A DNA stretch of 40,434 nt from Gonium pectorale. Lineage: Eukaryota; Chlorophyta; Chlorophyceae; Chlamydomonadales; Volvocaceae. Positions 1-12,236 of the stretch are shown here, piece by piece; position 1 is the first letter of the stretch, and every line of letters starts with the position of its first letter. A program made the position numbers and the translations under genes. The notes beneath the pieces were generated by a model, which was not told the origin of the DNA, ran no database searches, and saw only the letters and a list, made by a program, of their open reading frames with translations. Where the stretch lies: NCBI GenBank assembly GCA_001584585.1, contig LSYV01000013.1, positions 2,435,186-2,475,619 of the forward strand, given 5' to 3'.

Positions 1-136
1 AAACACGGGGTTAAGATGCTTTGACAGCCATTCCAGCGCGCAGATGCATGTGTCATGCAAGAGGGATAGTATTGCTGTGGCCTAGAAATGACAGGTAGCT
101 CTCCTTGCCGTGGTGCTTGTGCGTGCGGCCGCGCAG

Positions 137-1449
137 GTGCCACAGTACCTACTGGAGCGTAAGATGCAGATGGCGGCGGACGTGGAGGCAGCGGCGCGGG
201 CCAAGGAAGCGGCGCTCATACCGCCAGGTAGGCTCCGCTGTCGGTCCTTCACAACCCGGAACATGACTGCCTGGATGGTAACCCCTTGAGGGCGGGCCTC
301 GCGGCATGAAGGGGGGTAATATGGAACGGGAAACGGGTCGCGTCGTGGATACCGAAGCGCATACTCAGTAGTAGGAGGAACGACGGTCTTGGGAAGGCGA
401 CCTGCAAAACTGCGATGTCAGCGTCGAGCGATACGTACCGTGGCATACCTTCGCGGTTGTAGTCGCTGATATATTGCTGACACAGAGAGGAGGAGGAGGC
501 GGAGACCCCAAGCCCACCCGCCCAACCTAACACGCGGACAGACTGGCACAGCACTGACACCGCGAGCGCGGGCCTGCCCAGACGGACCTTCCCCACGGCA
601 CTGACCCATTCATCACTTTGTACTGACCTACGGGGTGGGCGGGCGGACGGCGGAAGCAGCAGAAGAAGTTAGCAGTGGACGGCGATGGAACATGTGGGGC
701 GGGCAAGGCAAAACATGGGCAAAGCAGTTACGCGCCACACTCAAAACCCTTTACCGAATTGCTGGGGGGAAACGGGGGAGGGGCGGAACATGCACGAAGT
801 GACGGGGGCCGTACCGGCGTACGAGCGACAAGGACCACGGGGTGTCAGGATGCAATGGAGCTGGCTGTGTGCGGACCGGCAAGCGGTTCCCCACAACACG
901 GCCGAGCCGGAGAGCCCCACACATGAGGGGTCACCGGTGACAGGACAGGGTGCGCAAAAGACAAGCAATCAGAACGGGGTGGGAGGGTGAGTGTGTGAAT
1001 GGGGAAGGAGGAAAGAGTGCCGGGATCAGGGGACCATCACCCCTGCCACACATGAAGGGGGGGGGTGCATCTGCTCACTCGCAGCGCTCGCCTTGCCTTG
1101 TACCCGCTCTACTGGTACCGTTGTCGCGCATTTGGTTGTGTATGTCGGTGGAGGTTACAACACCCACCGGGAGCATACTTCTACAACCTCTTGGTGGTTT
1201 AAAAACGGACGTTGGCTCGTCGTTCTACTGAGTGCAGGGATGCGGCTGATGCCAGAGGAGGAGCGGCAGGAGACGCTGGAAGTGCTGAAACAGAACCGGG
1301 AGGAGGTTGATCGGGCCATCCAGGGCCTGCCGCTGCGGATTGAGACACCGTCGGCAATCCGCCGCAAGGACGAGCTCGAGCGGCGGCTGCGCGAGATCGA
1401 AGATGCAATCAAGATCTTCTCGCGGCCCAAGGTCCTTGTGCACTTGTGA
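137..1449 (+). CDS. FAP106: Enkurin-domain protein, FAP106-like (3' end only; gene starts left of the window)
   Basis: Two exons are visible: 137-227 (acceptor GCGCAG, donor GTAGGC) and 1238-1449 (acceptor AGTGCAG, stop TGA 1447-1449). They join in phase (1 nt + 2 nt) to give about 100 residues, starting VPQYLLERK and passing through PPGMRLMPEEER, IETPSAIRRKDELE and IKIFSRPKVLV. This is the full C-terminal enkurin domain: the VPxYLxxRK entry, PPGxxxMxEEER, a Lys/Arg-Lys step and a helical LEEELxxIExxI-like run. In Chlamydomonas the enkurin homologue FAP106 is an inner-junction and lumenal protein of ciliary doublet microtubules; animal enkurin also binds calmodulin and TRPC channels. The function here is transferred from the family. 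The N-terminal part lies upstream of the window. No TGTAA signal was found soon after the stop, so the 3' end is undefined. The 1,010-bp intron is long relative to the exons. Confidence 0.88.
228..1237 (+). other. Intron of the enkurin gene
   Basis: This 1,010-bp stretch lies between two in-phase enkurin exons. It contains G-rich patches near 960-1065 and short open frames on both strands (for example the minus frame 596-249) with no recognisable protein features. No repeat boundary or RNA gene was seen. Confidence 0.7.
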
Positions 1450-2248
1450 TTGTGGCGGTGTCACACGGGTCCTTCGAACCTGGGCGCAGCCTTAGGCCGG
1501 AAGAGGGTGGTCGCGTGGGTGAGCGCTGCCGCACGTCCGCGGGACGCGGGGGTGAGCACCAAAAACCGTTATCTGACCATGCCTGGGGTTGCATCTGCTC
1601 GTTATCCCACCTGGGTGCGCGGGTTTTGGGCCTGGCAGCAGCTGCGTGAGGAACATGGCAGAGGTTCGGTCACACTACGGCCGGAAGCTGTCCGGAGCAC
1701 GGTTGGCGGTCATCGAGGACAGTGATGATGATTGATGTACGCTCGCGTGCGATGGACGCTGGGATGTGTTGGAGTGTGGGGAGCAGGGTGCGTTTTAGCA
1801 GAGGCACGGCAAGTGAACGACACCCTACGCCCCTTTTCCTGGCCCTTGTCCAATCGCTGTCAGACAAACTTATCGAAGTAGCACTCTTCGCTGTGCATCT
1901 TTTCGTATAGCTTACTGTTCAGCAACAAGTCTAGTCCTGCAAGTGTTTGCCCTCCGGTTCGCTTCCGCTCTCCAGCAACGAAAACATCTGTGGCCTTTGC
2001 GTGCATCATAGGTCTGTGTGCCACGCCGTGTTCAGACCGCTTTCAACGTGACATGCTAGCCTGTTGAGCCATGTTGGAACTGGAGCCAGCGAAAACCGAG
2101 CACATATAGCAACGGGCAGCGGAGCGGGAGCAGGAGGAATGCAAGGGTGAGAGCATGGTCACTCGGCCAGCGGGTCGCTCGCCAACCCCGCCAACTTCGT
2201 TGCCCGCGCTGCATGTATAACACATGTTGTTCTTAAATGTATTTGCAG
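1450..2248. other. Enkurin 3' flank and kinase 5' flank
   Basis: This holds the enkurin 3' flank and the promoter or 5' region of the kinase gene. No TGTAA signal is present. An ATG at 1655 in good context (gaacATGg) opens a 26-codon frame, MAEVRSHYGRKLSGARLA..., that ends in acidic residues and TGA at 1733-1735. It could be a 5' coding exon of the kinase, but the only donor giving the right phase (GTTGGC near 1705) is weak, so it is left unassigned. Confidence 0.4.
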
Positions 2249-2294
2249 ATACGCCCCGCGTCTCCTTGCAATTTCAGAGCGATGCCCGAAAACG

Positions 2295-5200
2295 ATGCTG
2301 CAAAGGGACACCTGGTGCGTACACAGGAGCTTATTTGGTTGCGTAGGTATCCGTGGCTGAGGCCGATGCGTTACGGGTTTGGCCGTAGCGGGCTGGGATG
2401 GGGATTCCAAGTGAAGCTCAGTGAAAGGCGGGGCTCCCTCACGTAAACCATGGGGCCTTTACTACCTGTAGGTCGATCAAGGACTTTGTCCTCGTCAAGG
2501 AGGTGGGAAGTGGCGCAGCCTCAACGGTATACTATGCCCTTTGCCGGAAGAGCACGCAGCCGGTTGCGATAAAGATGTATCTCAAGTCGAAGCTCAGCAA
2601 GCTGAATCGGCGGCAGGTTGGTTGACGGGCGGGGCGGACGCGGGTGTGGAGGCCAAGCGTTCCAACCCAAGACGTGTCGCTGCGGCCCGGCGCCTCCCCG
2701 GGCTGTGCACTTGACGGAGTTAATACCTATAGTGGGTCATCGAGGTCATTATGTCCTCCGGAAGCCTTTATAAGCATGCTTGGCGCTGCCGGACACAATA
2801 CCCGTTCGCACCCGGGCCCGGCACGGTGTTTCTCTTGCTGCACCCATCACCCTCCATGACCGCGGGAGGGGGCCGTTTCTCGACGACGGCCCTTGTGCAG
2901 CTGCTGATCTGACGCTGCATCTTTTCTCCGGCCGCTTGCGCGCAGGTGGAGAGGGAGATCAACATCCACTCGTCCCTCAGCCACCCTCATATCATTGACT
3001 TTGTACGTAGCGCAAAGGGGCACCGGGGCGTTGGACTTCAATGTAGCTTGGTTGTGTGGGGAATGCAACACACGGACCTGGCCGGACGGCCTGGGCGTTG
3101 CAAAGGCTGTGCGTGGGTCGATGACGGGGCGCAGGACCCTGTGCGGGCACTAGCCGCCCCCAGCGGTGTCACGACACTTGGGCAGCTTGGATGATGAGGC
3201 CGGGGATCCATGACCAGGCTACATGCCCCTTCTAATCCCTGAGCACGATCCCGTGGGCTCGCGGGAGCCTAGGTATCTGGCCAAGGAATGGGCGAGGGGG
3301 GCGTTCGCAGTTGAGGGTGCCCAGTTAATGCCCCGACATAGTGATCTTGCCCTGCCCCGCGCCTCCGCGCACACCCCGTCCACGGCAGTACGCGGCCTTT
3401 GAGGACGATGACCGGATCTACCTGGTGCAGGAGTACGCAGCGGGGGTGAGGCCTGGGACGGGGACGCAGATGAGGCCTGCACAGCGGCAGGGCCCAGGAG
3501 GGATCCTGGGGTTTAGGCGGGGCTTGTTCGGGTACGGGTGGGTTGTTTCTGAAGCGGGTAAGCACATGATTTCTGGAACTGGAGTGTGGAAAATGCGTCT
3601 CGCGGTCGTAGGATCCCGCTCGTGCGCGTAGGGTCCCGCTCGCGCGCGTGGTATTGGCCCTCCGCAGCGCCACTTGACGCCGTCGCCGTGGCCGCGCACT
3701 TCCTGCTGTCAGGGTGACCTGTTCGACGACGTGAAGCGCCACGGTGGCCGCATGCCCGAGCGCGAGGTGGTACAGACGGTGCTGTACCCCTACCTCACGG
3801 CGCTTGCCTACCTGCACGCGCGTGGTATCATACATCGGTGAGGGCGGGAGGGTAGGGGAGTCGTTGGCGGGCGACGCATGCCGGCAGGGCGAGATCAGCT
3901 GGCCAGGGCGTCGACGTCTGCCGCCTTCAATACTGTAGTTCCTTCCGATGAAGTTGCGCCAGCTTCGCCCTGTTCCTGGCCCAGGCTGATAGAGCTTTCC
4001 ATTCTCTTTATCCATGCCGAGCCCGGCCCTGACGGTGCTGCATTCCTCCTTACTCCACCCTGCAACTTCCCCGTTACCCACGTTACCCCATCCCTCAGTG
4101 ACATCAAGCCCGAGAACACGGTGTTCACTCGCGATCGGATCATGAAGGTGACGGACTTTGGCCTGGCCATTGCCTCCGCCACGGAGCGGCCGGTCACACG
4201 GCTGGGCACCCTCGACTACATGGCGCCAGAGGTACGTTGCAGCACGGAGGGCAGGGAAAGGGGACGAGACTCCGCATTGCCTCGGCCAAGCTTGGTTCAT
4301 GATCGGCTGATCGCGCGTGGGAGCCCATCAGCTGGCAGGAAACATACCTCTAACGGCAGCCACGCTTTCATCTATCCTCTTTAGGTTCTCCGCTGCCCGG
4401 ACAAGCACTCCCCGGAGGACAACAAGGACCGGGTGGACCTCGAATACGACGCATCGGTGGACGTGTGGGCTATGGGCGTACTGGCGTATGAGCTCATTGT
4501 GGGGCGGCCGCCGTTCGGCATGGTGAGGAGTGCAGAGGCAAGGGTTCGGGAGGCGTGATAAAGTAAGGAACAATTTGGGAAGGCGCCGAGGGAAGGGCGC
4601 CACACAAACGCCGGCTCCACGACGCAATGTGAAAACCCTGCCCCGCGTCCCGACCATCGCACAGAGCTGCCGCGAAGCGACGATGCGCGCCATCGTGGCG
4701 GCCTCGCCCGCCATCCCCGACTGGATGTCGCCTGCGGCTGCCGACTTCATCCGCTCGGCGTTGCAGCGTACGCCCGCTCGGCGCAGCGCAGTGTCGCAGC
4801 TGCTGCAGCACCCCTGGATCGCCGGCCACATGGCAGCCGCCAGGTGTGGAGGGCCGCCGAGCCGTGGGGTTGCGCCCTTTGGGAGCATTCAGAGTTTGAG
4901 ACGTCGCATGCTGTGTCCCCGGCTTGGGGTCTGTGGGCTTGTACAAGTGATGTTGTGAAGCCCTCCTTACGTCGCCCCTGCGCCTGTGCGGACCTGCGCT
5001 CATGGCCCTCAGGTCCTGCCCGCCTACGCATTTGCCACGGCCTATGCCGTGCGGCGCGGAGGCGGCCGCCGCCAGCGGCGGCCGGGTGGTCTCCGCCTTC
5101 GCCGCCACCAACGGCCTGGGGCCAGTCTATGCCTCCGTTGGTGCCGCCGGCAGCGGTGGCAGTGGCGGCGTGCCGCCGTCGCTGCTGTATCACCCGAGCG

Positions 5201-8200
5201 GGCCCTACCAGCGGCTCTTGGGCCAGCCTGCCTGCAACTCCGCTTCTGCCAGCGAGGTCGGCGGCAGCGGCGGCGGTGGCGGTGGCAGCGGCGGTGTAGC
5301 ATCGTACGGCAGCATGGCCGCTGCCATGGCCTTTGGCGTCGATTACCGGCCCGCCAAGCGGCAGGTCCAGCGCTGCCAGTCCGCCAGCGTCGATGCCATC
5401 GCCACTGCCGCGGCGGCAGCGGTGGCGGCAATGAGCGGCGTGCCCGGCAGCGCGACGGCGCAGGCCGCCGCGGCCGCGCACCGTCCGTACGACGCTTCGT
5501 CGTACTGGGTGACCGACGGCAACGGGTTCAGTTACGATCCGCTCGTCGGCCTGCTGGGAGCCAACGGCAGTGGTGGTGTCGGCGGCGTCACCCCCGGACA
5601 GCAGCAGCAATCTCTGTCACCATGGGGCGCCGCTGCCGCCGCTGCGGCGGGCTCACTTGGTAGCGGTGGCGGCGGCGTATCCAGCCCGGGCGTGAGCCTC
5701 AAGGCATCGGACTTCTTTGCTGCACAGATCGCCCGCCAGACAAACGGCAACGGCAGCGACGTTGACGGCAGCTGCGGATTACAGCCTCCGCAGCAGCTAT
5801 CAGTACAGGATCAGTTTATGTTGGCGGTCGCCCAGGCGGAGCAGCAGCAGCTTAAACAGGCGGCGGCGCATCAGCAATACCAGCGCCAGCAGAGCCACCA
5901 GCAACAGGTGCTGCTGCAGCAGATGCAAATGCAACAACAACAACAGCAGCACCACCAACAGGCGATGCAACGATTCGAGCTGCAGCAGGCGGCACAGCTG
6001 CAGCAGGTGCAGCAGCAGTCCACCCTGGATGTGCAGCTCCAGAAGCACACCGCTCAGACGTATGGCATGCATGTAGTACAGCAAGAACAGCAGCAGCGGC
6101 AGCAGCACCAGGGAGCACCCTCAGCGGGCCTTGCCTCGTCAGACCCGGCGTTCGGCCAGTACAGCGGGGCGCATAGCGTTGCCGCTGTAGCCGCCACGTC
6201 CGTATCCGGGTCCGGGGAGAGCGTCGCTGTGGGCGAGCCGCCGCTCACAGCCGCCGATTTTTACCGCTTGCACTTGGAGGAACTCAGGAGCATCTGGGAA
6301 AACGGCGGTCGGCCGCCGGGCGGAGGCGCCGCGACGGCTGCCAACGGCGGTGGTGGGAGCGCCAGCCCCCATCACCATTACCGCAGCCCCCACGGCCGTG
6401 GCCACTCGCGTTCGTTTGTGGTGCGGACGGGTGGCCGCTCCGGCAGCAGCAATGGCGGCATTGCTGACGGCGCCGACGGCTCCCCCGCCGCGGCGACTGT
6501 GCTAGCAACTGGGTGCGGCGCCGACGCCGGCATCAACGGCAATACCGGGCGGTTGTCCCCAGCTGTGTCACGGCTGTTGCGTACCGGCAGCAACAGCAGC
6601 AGCGGCGGGGCTTCTATGAAGAGGCGCACTCCCGACACGCACGACTGGGACCTGCCGCTTCCCGCGGCAATGTCCCTACAGTACCCGCTCCCGCAGGCGC
6701 CGGCTCAAGGCCAGGCGCCGACCCCTATTGCACAGCCCGGCTCTCCCGCGACTGCCTTCGCCGCTGCTGGCGGCGCGGCGGCATTTTACAATAATGGTGG
6801 TCGCGGAGGCAGCGGCGCGTCCGGCGGTGCGGCGGGGCCAGGGCCGGCACCTGGCGTGTCTCCCTTCGGCAACTACTGCGGCTCACCCGTCGCTGTTGCG
6901 TCCCTGGCGGCGGCGGTGTGCGCTGCTGGGGGCACTGGGAACGGGGCGGGGACTGGTGTGCAGGCATCGGGCCTGCAACAGCAGCAGCTGCTGAGCGGTT
7001 CCCTGTCGTTTAATTGCCACGGGTCGCACAGCAGCCGGCCTAGCCGCCTCTCGAAAGCCTTCAAACGTCTGGACTCTCTAGAACCTGCGGAGTTTGGAGG
7101 CAGTGCAGGCCCCAGCGCCGGCGCGAGCGACGGCTCGGGCTGCAGCGCCGGCGTCGCCGGTGGTGGTGGCGGCGGGGCCCTTAGCAACTCTGGGGCGCTG
7201 CCGTCGCCGCTTGCGCGCTGCAGCGGTGCCAGCGCCGCCATGGCTGCGTTTGACCAGCTGACGCTGGCGTCGGCGCTCAGCCGCAGCGCCGCCGCCGTTG
7301 CCGCTGCAAATAGTACGGCGGACTCGATAATTGACGAAGGCGTCGCGTCGGTATCCGCGGCAGCGCGCGCCGCCGCCGCTGCAGCGTCGGCCGGCCCATC
7401 GGATTGCTCGCAGGGGAGTGCCTTCGGCGGTGCCGCCGGCGGGGCATTCTCCGCCGGCAGCATGAGCGGCTTTGGCTACTCTGGCGTCACGGGGGGCGGC
7501 GGCAGCGCCCTGACGGCAACGCCCTCTGGACTCTCAGTCTCCTGCTACGGCGGCCTTGGCAGCGGCCCGGGCTCCGTCTCCGCCACTACCGCGGGCGGCG
7601 CCGGTGCGATGCCCATGCGTGCGCCGTCGCTGACGGTGGGCGGCCTCCGCCCAAGCCCTCAGTCTGTGGCAGCGCTGCGGCTGTCCCTTCCCACGGTGTT
7701 GCCCGGTGCAGGCGGTCCCACGGCCTGCAGCAGCACTGGAGGCGGCGGCGGGGTGCGCTCCCACCCCATTCACAGCCCGCAGGTGACGCCCTGGGCGACG
7801 CCACTCAGCTCCCCAGCGGCGAGCCGCCTCCCAAGGATGCATTCGCAGCCGTCGCAGTTGGCGCTTCCCGCGTTCAATCAATTCCTGGACACTATGGACG
7901 CGGACGATCTGGTGCATGCTAGTGCAGCGGCCGCCGCCGCAGCTGCGGCGGCGGCGGCGGCGGTGGCGGAGTCCGACGCGGGAATGGTAGCGGAGCCCGG
8001 CGCAACGGCGGCGCTGGCCACAGCGGACAGCAGCACTTTTGAGGGGATCGACTGGATGGCCCAGATGTTCGGCAGCGGCGGCGGCGAGGCGCTGATGGAG
8101 GCTATGCAGACGGACGGTGTCGGCGGCGGCTCGCCGCCGCCACCGTTGGGGACGGGGCCGCAAGTCGCCTGCCACGGCCTGTTCCCACAGGAGCAGTGCA

Positions 8201-9267
8201 ATGGCGCCGGAGGCGTGTCGTTACAGCATCAGCAGCAGCACCACCACCACCACCCGGCGGCTACGTCTTCTTGGTCAACCGGCGGCGGCTGGCCCGGGAA
8301 CAGCTCACTGGGTACGCTGCCGTCGCCGTCTTTGCTGCAAAGCATTCCAGACGATCGTATGCTGGCGTCAGGGTGGGGGGCCGCTCCTGTTGCCACCGGG
8401 TCCTCCGGGTCCGGCCGCGTGGCCTCGCCGCCAACCGGGGCGGCGGGCATCAACGGAAACGGCCGGGCGCCCGTCATCCGATCCGGTAGCTTTTGCAATG
8501 CCAATGCGTTGCCGGGCGCCGGCACCGGCGGCGGCTGCGGCACGCAGATGTCGCCGCTAGGTCGCGACACACCCCAACAGCAGGCTCGTGCGGCTGCTAT
8601 GCAGCAACACATACGCACGCGCTCGCTAAACCGTTTCCAGATTGAACAAATGCAGCTCGCCACTCAGTCCCTCAGTGGCGCCGTGACGGCGACGGCCGCC
8701 GCCGCCGCCGTCGCGACGTGCGGCTCTCACACCTACCACGGCGGCTGCCATAACGGGTCAGGCGGCGGCACAGGCGCACCGGGTGCCGACAGTGCCTTTG
8801 GCGGCGGCGGAGGCAGTGGGGGCTGGGGAGCGAACCTGAGCCGGCCGCCGAGTGGCGGGAGCGGCGGGAGCGCCGCCAGCGGCGGCGCAGGGGCCGTCTG
8901 CTGGAACCGCGTGAGCTCGATGCCTGGGACGACGTCGGCGGCGCTGCAGGTCTCCCTACCCCTGGGCGGGGGGTCGTCCCCACCAGGGCTGCAGGGTCCT
9001 GGCGGAAGGGCCCTGGCTCTCCAACACCACGGACTCGGCGGCTCCCTGAGCCCGGCCTATTACGGCGGCTTAGCGGGATGCGGGCAGCGGTCGGGGCCTG
9101 CCGTGCCCAGTCCTCTGGGCCTTCGCCGGAGTTTTCCGCGCCGCAGCAGCATGAGCTCGGAGAGCCCGGAGTCGCTTCAGTCCGGCGCTGCGGAGGCACT
9201 CATGGGCGTGATGGCGGCGGGAGCGGCAAGCGGCGGGGGCATCGAAGTGACTGTCACGAGCCAGTGA
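2295..9267 (+). CDS. Aurora-like Ser/Thr protein kinase with a very long low-complexity C-terminal tail
   Basis: Exons: 2249-2314 (first in-frame ATG 2295), 2472-2616, 2946-3002, 3389-3445, 3713-3837, 4099-4231, 4385-4522, 4665-4843 and 5013-9267. From 2295 the coding length is 5,109 nt, 1,702 residues, and every exon junction keeps phase. Kinase landmarks in order: [19 protein letters not shown] (Trp plus Gly loop), VAIK (ATP-binding Lys), VEREI (helix C Glu), HRDIKPEN (catalytic loop split by an intron), TDFGLA, and GTLDYMAPE, which resembles the Aurora activation segment, then [19 protein letters not shown]. All catalytic residues are present. The Trp before the Gly loop is itself made by a splice junction (TG|G). 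The last exon encodes about 1,419 residues rich in Gly, Ala, Ser and Gln. Chlamydomonas Aurora-like kinases such as CALK act in flagellar length control and excision; membership in that group is inferred. The true N-terminus may lie further upstream. Confidence 0.85.
5835..6112 (+). repeat. Poly-Gln/His-rich coding tract in the kinase tail
   Basis: CAG and CAA codons dominate, with Gln runs such as [16 protein letters not shown] followed by LQQVQQQS, spread over roughly 90 residues of the last kinase exon. The CAG/CAA mix argues against a pure replication-slippage array. Gln-rich segments like this often form coiled coils or condensates; that role is inferred. Confidence 0.8.
7921..7974 (+). 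repeat. Poly-Ala coding tract in the kinase tail
   Basis: A GCN run encodes about 14 consecutive Ala residues followed by VAES. It lies within the single large exon and keeps the frame. Confidence 0.75.
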
Positions 9268-10320
9268 CGGTGGCAGCGGCGACGGCAGCAGCGGCGGTCG
9301 GGGGACGGCAGTCGGGGCGGAGCGCGCTATGTGGCTGAGGAGGCTTTTACGTTGTAGAGAGGAGGGAAGCCGGATGTCTCTAGCACCGGCAGTACGGCGT
9401 CCATTGGGTTCTTAAGACCCGCCAGTGTGTCAGTGGGCAGTATCATTGTGATTTCACAGTTGAAGGTCTTGGTATGGTATATAGCGTACGGCTTCGTTGG
9501 GACATGTTTGGTATCAGTTCGGCAGTGAGCGGCGCATGTCTAGTGAGCGGTTTACATCTCCACGTGTTATTGCGTTATAGACTTCCCAGCCCGCAGATGG
9601 TAAGGCGCACAACGTTGATACGTTTCCAAGGTCGGGCACGCATTCAGCTGTGAGCCTTCAGGCGGTCCTTAAACAATCCGCACCCTGTCGTGGCACGGCA
9701 TGAGGCTAAGCCCAGGAATGCACGTGCAGTCTGCGCACAGGTGACGTATACGCTGTTTCGTGTGTGCTACTGCGCCTCGTTCCTTCTGTATCGCTGCTCT
9801 AGCAGTTAGGCCTTCAGCAGGCTTGGGATGGGGTGGGGTGGGGTGGCAGGATGTGGAGGAGAGCCTCTCAGCGGCGTTGCGGAGCGGCAGTCGGATTGGG
9901 AATTCCGAGGCTACTTTTGGGTGCCAGGGGCTGGGCGCGGCGAAATGCGCGTGCGCCGCTCGGCCTGCGACACCCTGTCGCGCGCGCGCTTTTTTGCGTG
10001 GAGTGTCAAGCCTCTGGAATGAGCTTGTCGGCGTGGTGCCCGCAGGCTGCGGAGTTGAGGCTTCTACGCTAGGGTTTGATATGACATTGCTGGCTTGGCA
10101 TAACCGATGGGCTGCAGTTGCGGGTCGTCGTCCCGTGGATCGTGCCGCTTTATGGGGAGGGCTGCCGGGGCTTGAATGGTATTTATGGCATTATTACACG
10201 ACCGCGGCGTACTCCTTGTTTGGCGGCTGCTGAAGGTGTGGGTATGGCTGTGGTGGCTGATCCGTGTCTCCCCTCACCCGCAGATATTCGGTTGGTGTAA
10301 GTCATGCAGGATAGTTACGC
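9268..10320 (+). other. Probable 3' UTR of the kinase gene
   Basis: No gene is seen between the kinase stop and the first + strand TGTAA signals. A GGGGT repeat (about 9828-9846) is the only compositional feature. The length, about 1.05 kb, is long but not unusual for volvocine 3' UTRs. Confidence 0.5.
10296..10300 (+). terminator. Candidate polyadenylation signal TGTAA for the kinase gene
   Basis: This is the first + strand TGTAA after the kinase stop. A second copy follows at 10344-10348. TGTAA is the standard volvocine poly(A) signal; use of this one is inferred. Confidence 0.45.
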
Positions 10321-10348
10321 TTACTCTTCGAGCACCGTCTGAATGTAA

Positions 10349-12236
10349 GCGTAGGATTGAGCGACGCCCGGAGGCCGCTGAGGAGCCGTGGTGAGGTACG
10401 TAGCTTAATGTAGACGTCCGGGGAGTGTCTGGGCCTGCAGAAGGCATGGCCTATCGTGACATGATGTGTGCTCTGTCCCTGTGAGCTCTTTAGATATCAT
10501 GATGGCTCACGTGTTAAAAGGAATGTACTTCGTACATCGCACGTGGTGAAGTACATGAGAGCAAGTTGGATACTTTTGCGGTAAAGGCACTACCGTTTAC
10601 GCAGGATGTGAAAGTTGCATAACTGATGGCATTCGGGGTATGGGTCTACTTAAGAGATGTTGTGGAACGGTTGCCGGAACGGTTGACATGCGGTTCGGCT
10701 TTTAGGTATCTCGTATTTGACTTCATTCGCTTCTATACCGAACATAACGGCGCTCTCCATCGGACGCTGGCCCAGTTATGCGCGTCCATGCCCCGCTGAA
10801 CAAGCCTGATTTGGAGCGCATGGGCTGTCAAACGTTTGTAACAAGGTTTCACCACGGAACGCCTCAACGGTCACGAACAGGAAACGCAAACAATGCTAGT
10901 CTACGGGTAAGCAGAAGAATCAAGGTGCGTGCGTGGTAATCCCCGCGAACCCTTCCCTCCTTCACGCTGATGTGCAAGCCCCTCTGCTTAGGTGCACCAG
11001 TATGGTATTCGTGCGTGGGCGGCTGACACGGGAGGTCACCCTGTACTTCCCATTCCACCAGTGGATCGTAGACAGGTCACACTGCGTGCCCAAGGCCGTG
11101 ATGAAGGCCATTCCATTCGCCGCCCCACCCGCCCCCCGGCAAAAACTAAGCGCACACAAGAATGTTTGAGCCTGGCTGAGCCTGGGGCCATACGGTCTTC
11201 CGTGTCACAATCTTTAATAGACCACGTGACGAACAGCCAGAAACTATTTCACATCCACGCAATACACAGTACCCATCTTCCACCTGCGCCGTAGCAGGCT
11301 TGTTGTCTTCCGTGAGTGGGAAGTAGGAGCCTGCGTAATCCCCACCTGCCTGAAGGGCCTGGCCTGGGGCACGTATCCCGCGCAAATTCCCCCTTTTCCC
11401 AGTAGAAAGAAAGGTCCAAACTGCATTACCTGCACCTGCACAACTTGTCGATCCCTCGACACCCAACCGGATGGTACACCTCGGGTATGGTGCGCCAAAG
11501 ACAAGTACCGTACATGCGTACGTATAACCCGGCGACCGGCCAAATCTGCACACATTGGTAACAATCATTTGCAACGTGCACACGTATGCACGGGTTAACC
11601 AACATCAACCCATTCTACTCAATAGCCCAACCGCTTGTCCAACGCCCAACGCATCATCACCAACTTGCTCGAAGCGAATCTTTCGCGCGAGGAATCCTGT
11701 GCACGTGTGACGTTTACGGCAACCCGGGTACCCAACTGACGGCCAAGTATCACTCAAGCAGCGCGGCGCCAGCAACCTTGTACCGGTAGCAACCCAACAG
11801 TCCATACCCAGGTCGCGGGACAACACGATGTGCCCGTCCTTAAAACCATGCACCCTGGCGGACCGGAAACGAGCCAGGACAAGGGGGACAATGCCAGAAT
11901 CCAACGGTCGACCGCAAGCACAAAGCCTACAAAAGGGACTTGTGCCAGCGCGCTGATCTAGCAAGATGAGAGATGCAGAGGGCAGGGGCCAGCGCCCCAC
12001 CGTCCCCACCATCGTCGAGCTCCTACACGGCCGGAGCGTGGCAGCACCAGGCTGTCAGTGCTCCACTAGCCGGTGCGCGTCTGTGCGTGCCGGTGCCGGT
12101 GATGGTGGTGGCGTCGCCCTCGCGTGCCGCGTAGGCCACCAGCCTCGGCAGGACAGGCGGCGAGACACACATAGGCTTTACAAAAGGAGAACAGAGACAT
12201 GGTAGGCAGCATTTGCGGTCATACATTCGAGCGACA
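10349..12236. other. Gene-poor intergenic sequence
   Basis: Nothing here could be supported as a gene. Base composition is less GC-rich than the flanking exons. A short hairpin (ATGTAC-ttc-GTACAT) sits at about 10524-10538, and a 10-bp direct repeat GGAACGGTTG occurs twice at about 10663-10685. The minus frame 12012-11605 (135 residues) is open but matches nothing recognised and lacks the strong G/C third-base bias of the real exons. Confidence 0.5.
12178..12182 (-). terminator. Possible minus-strand polyadenylation signal TGTAA
   Basis: TTACA on the + strand reads TGTAA on the minus strand, about 750 nt downstream of the stop at 12933 of the possible minus-strand gene fragment. It also lies at the edge of a dispersed repeat, so it may belong to that element instead. 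Confidence 0.3.

Noticed and set aside
3269..4300. 343-codon minus-strand open frame opposite the kinase exons
   Set aside because: It is a shadow of GC-rich coding sequence. The + strand exons over the same bases carry HRDIKPEN, DFG and the other kinase motifs with consistent splice phases.
4747..5610. 287-codon minus-strand frame rich in Arg/Ala/Gly
   Set aside because: It is antisense to the kinase tail and has no start context or motifs. It is open only because of base composition.
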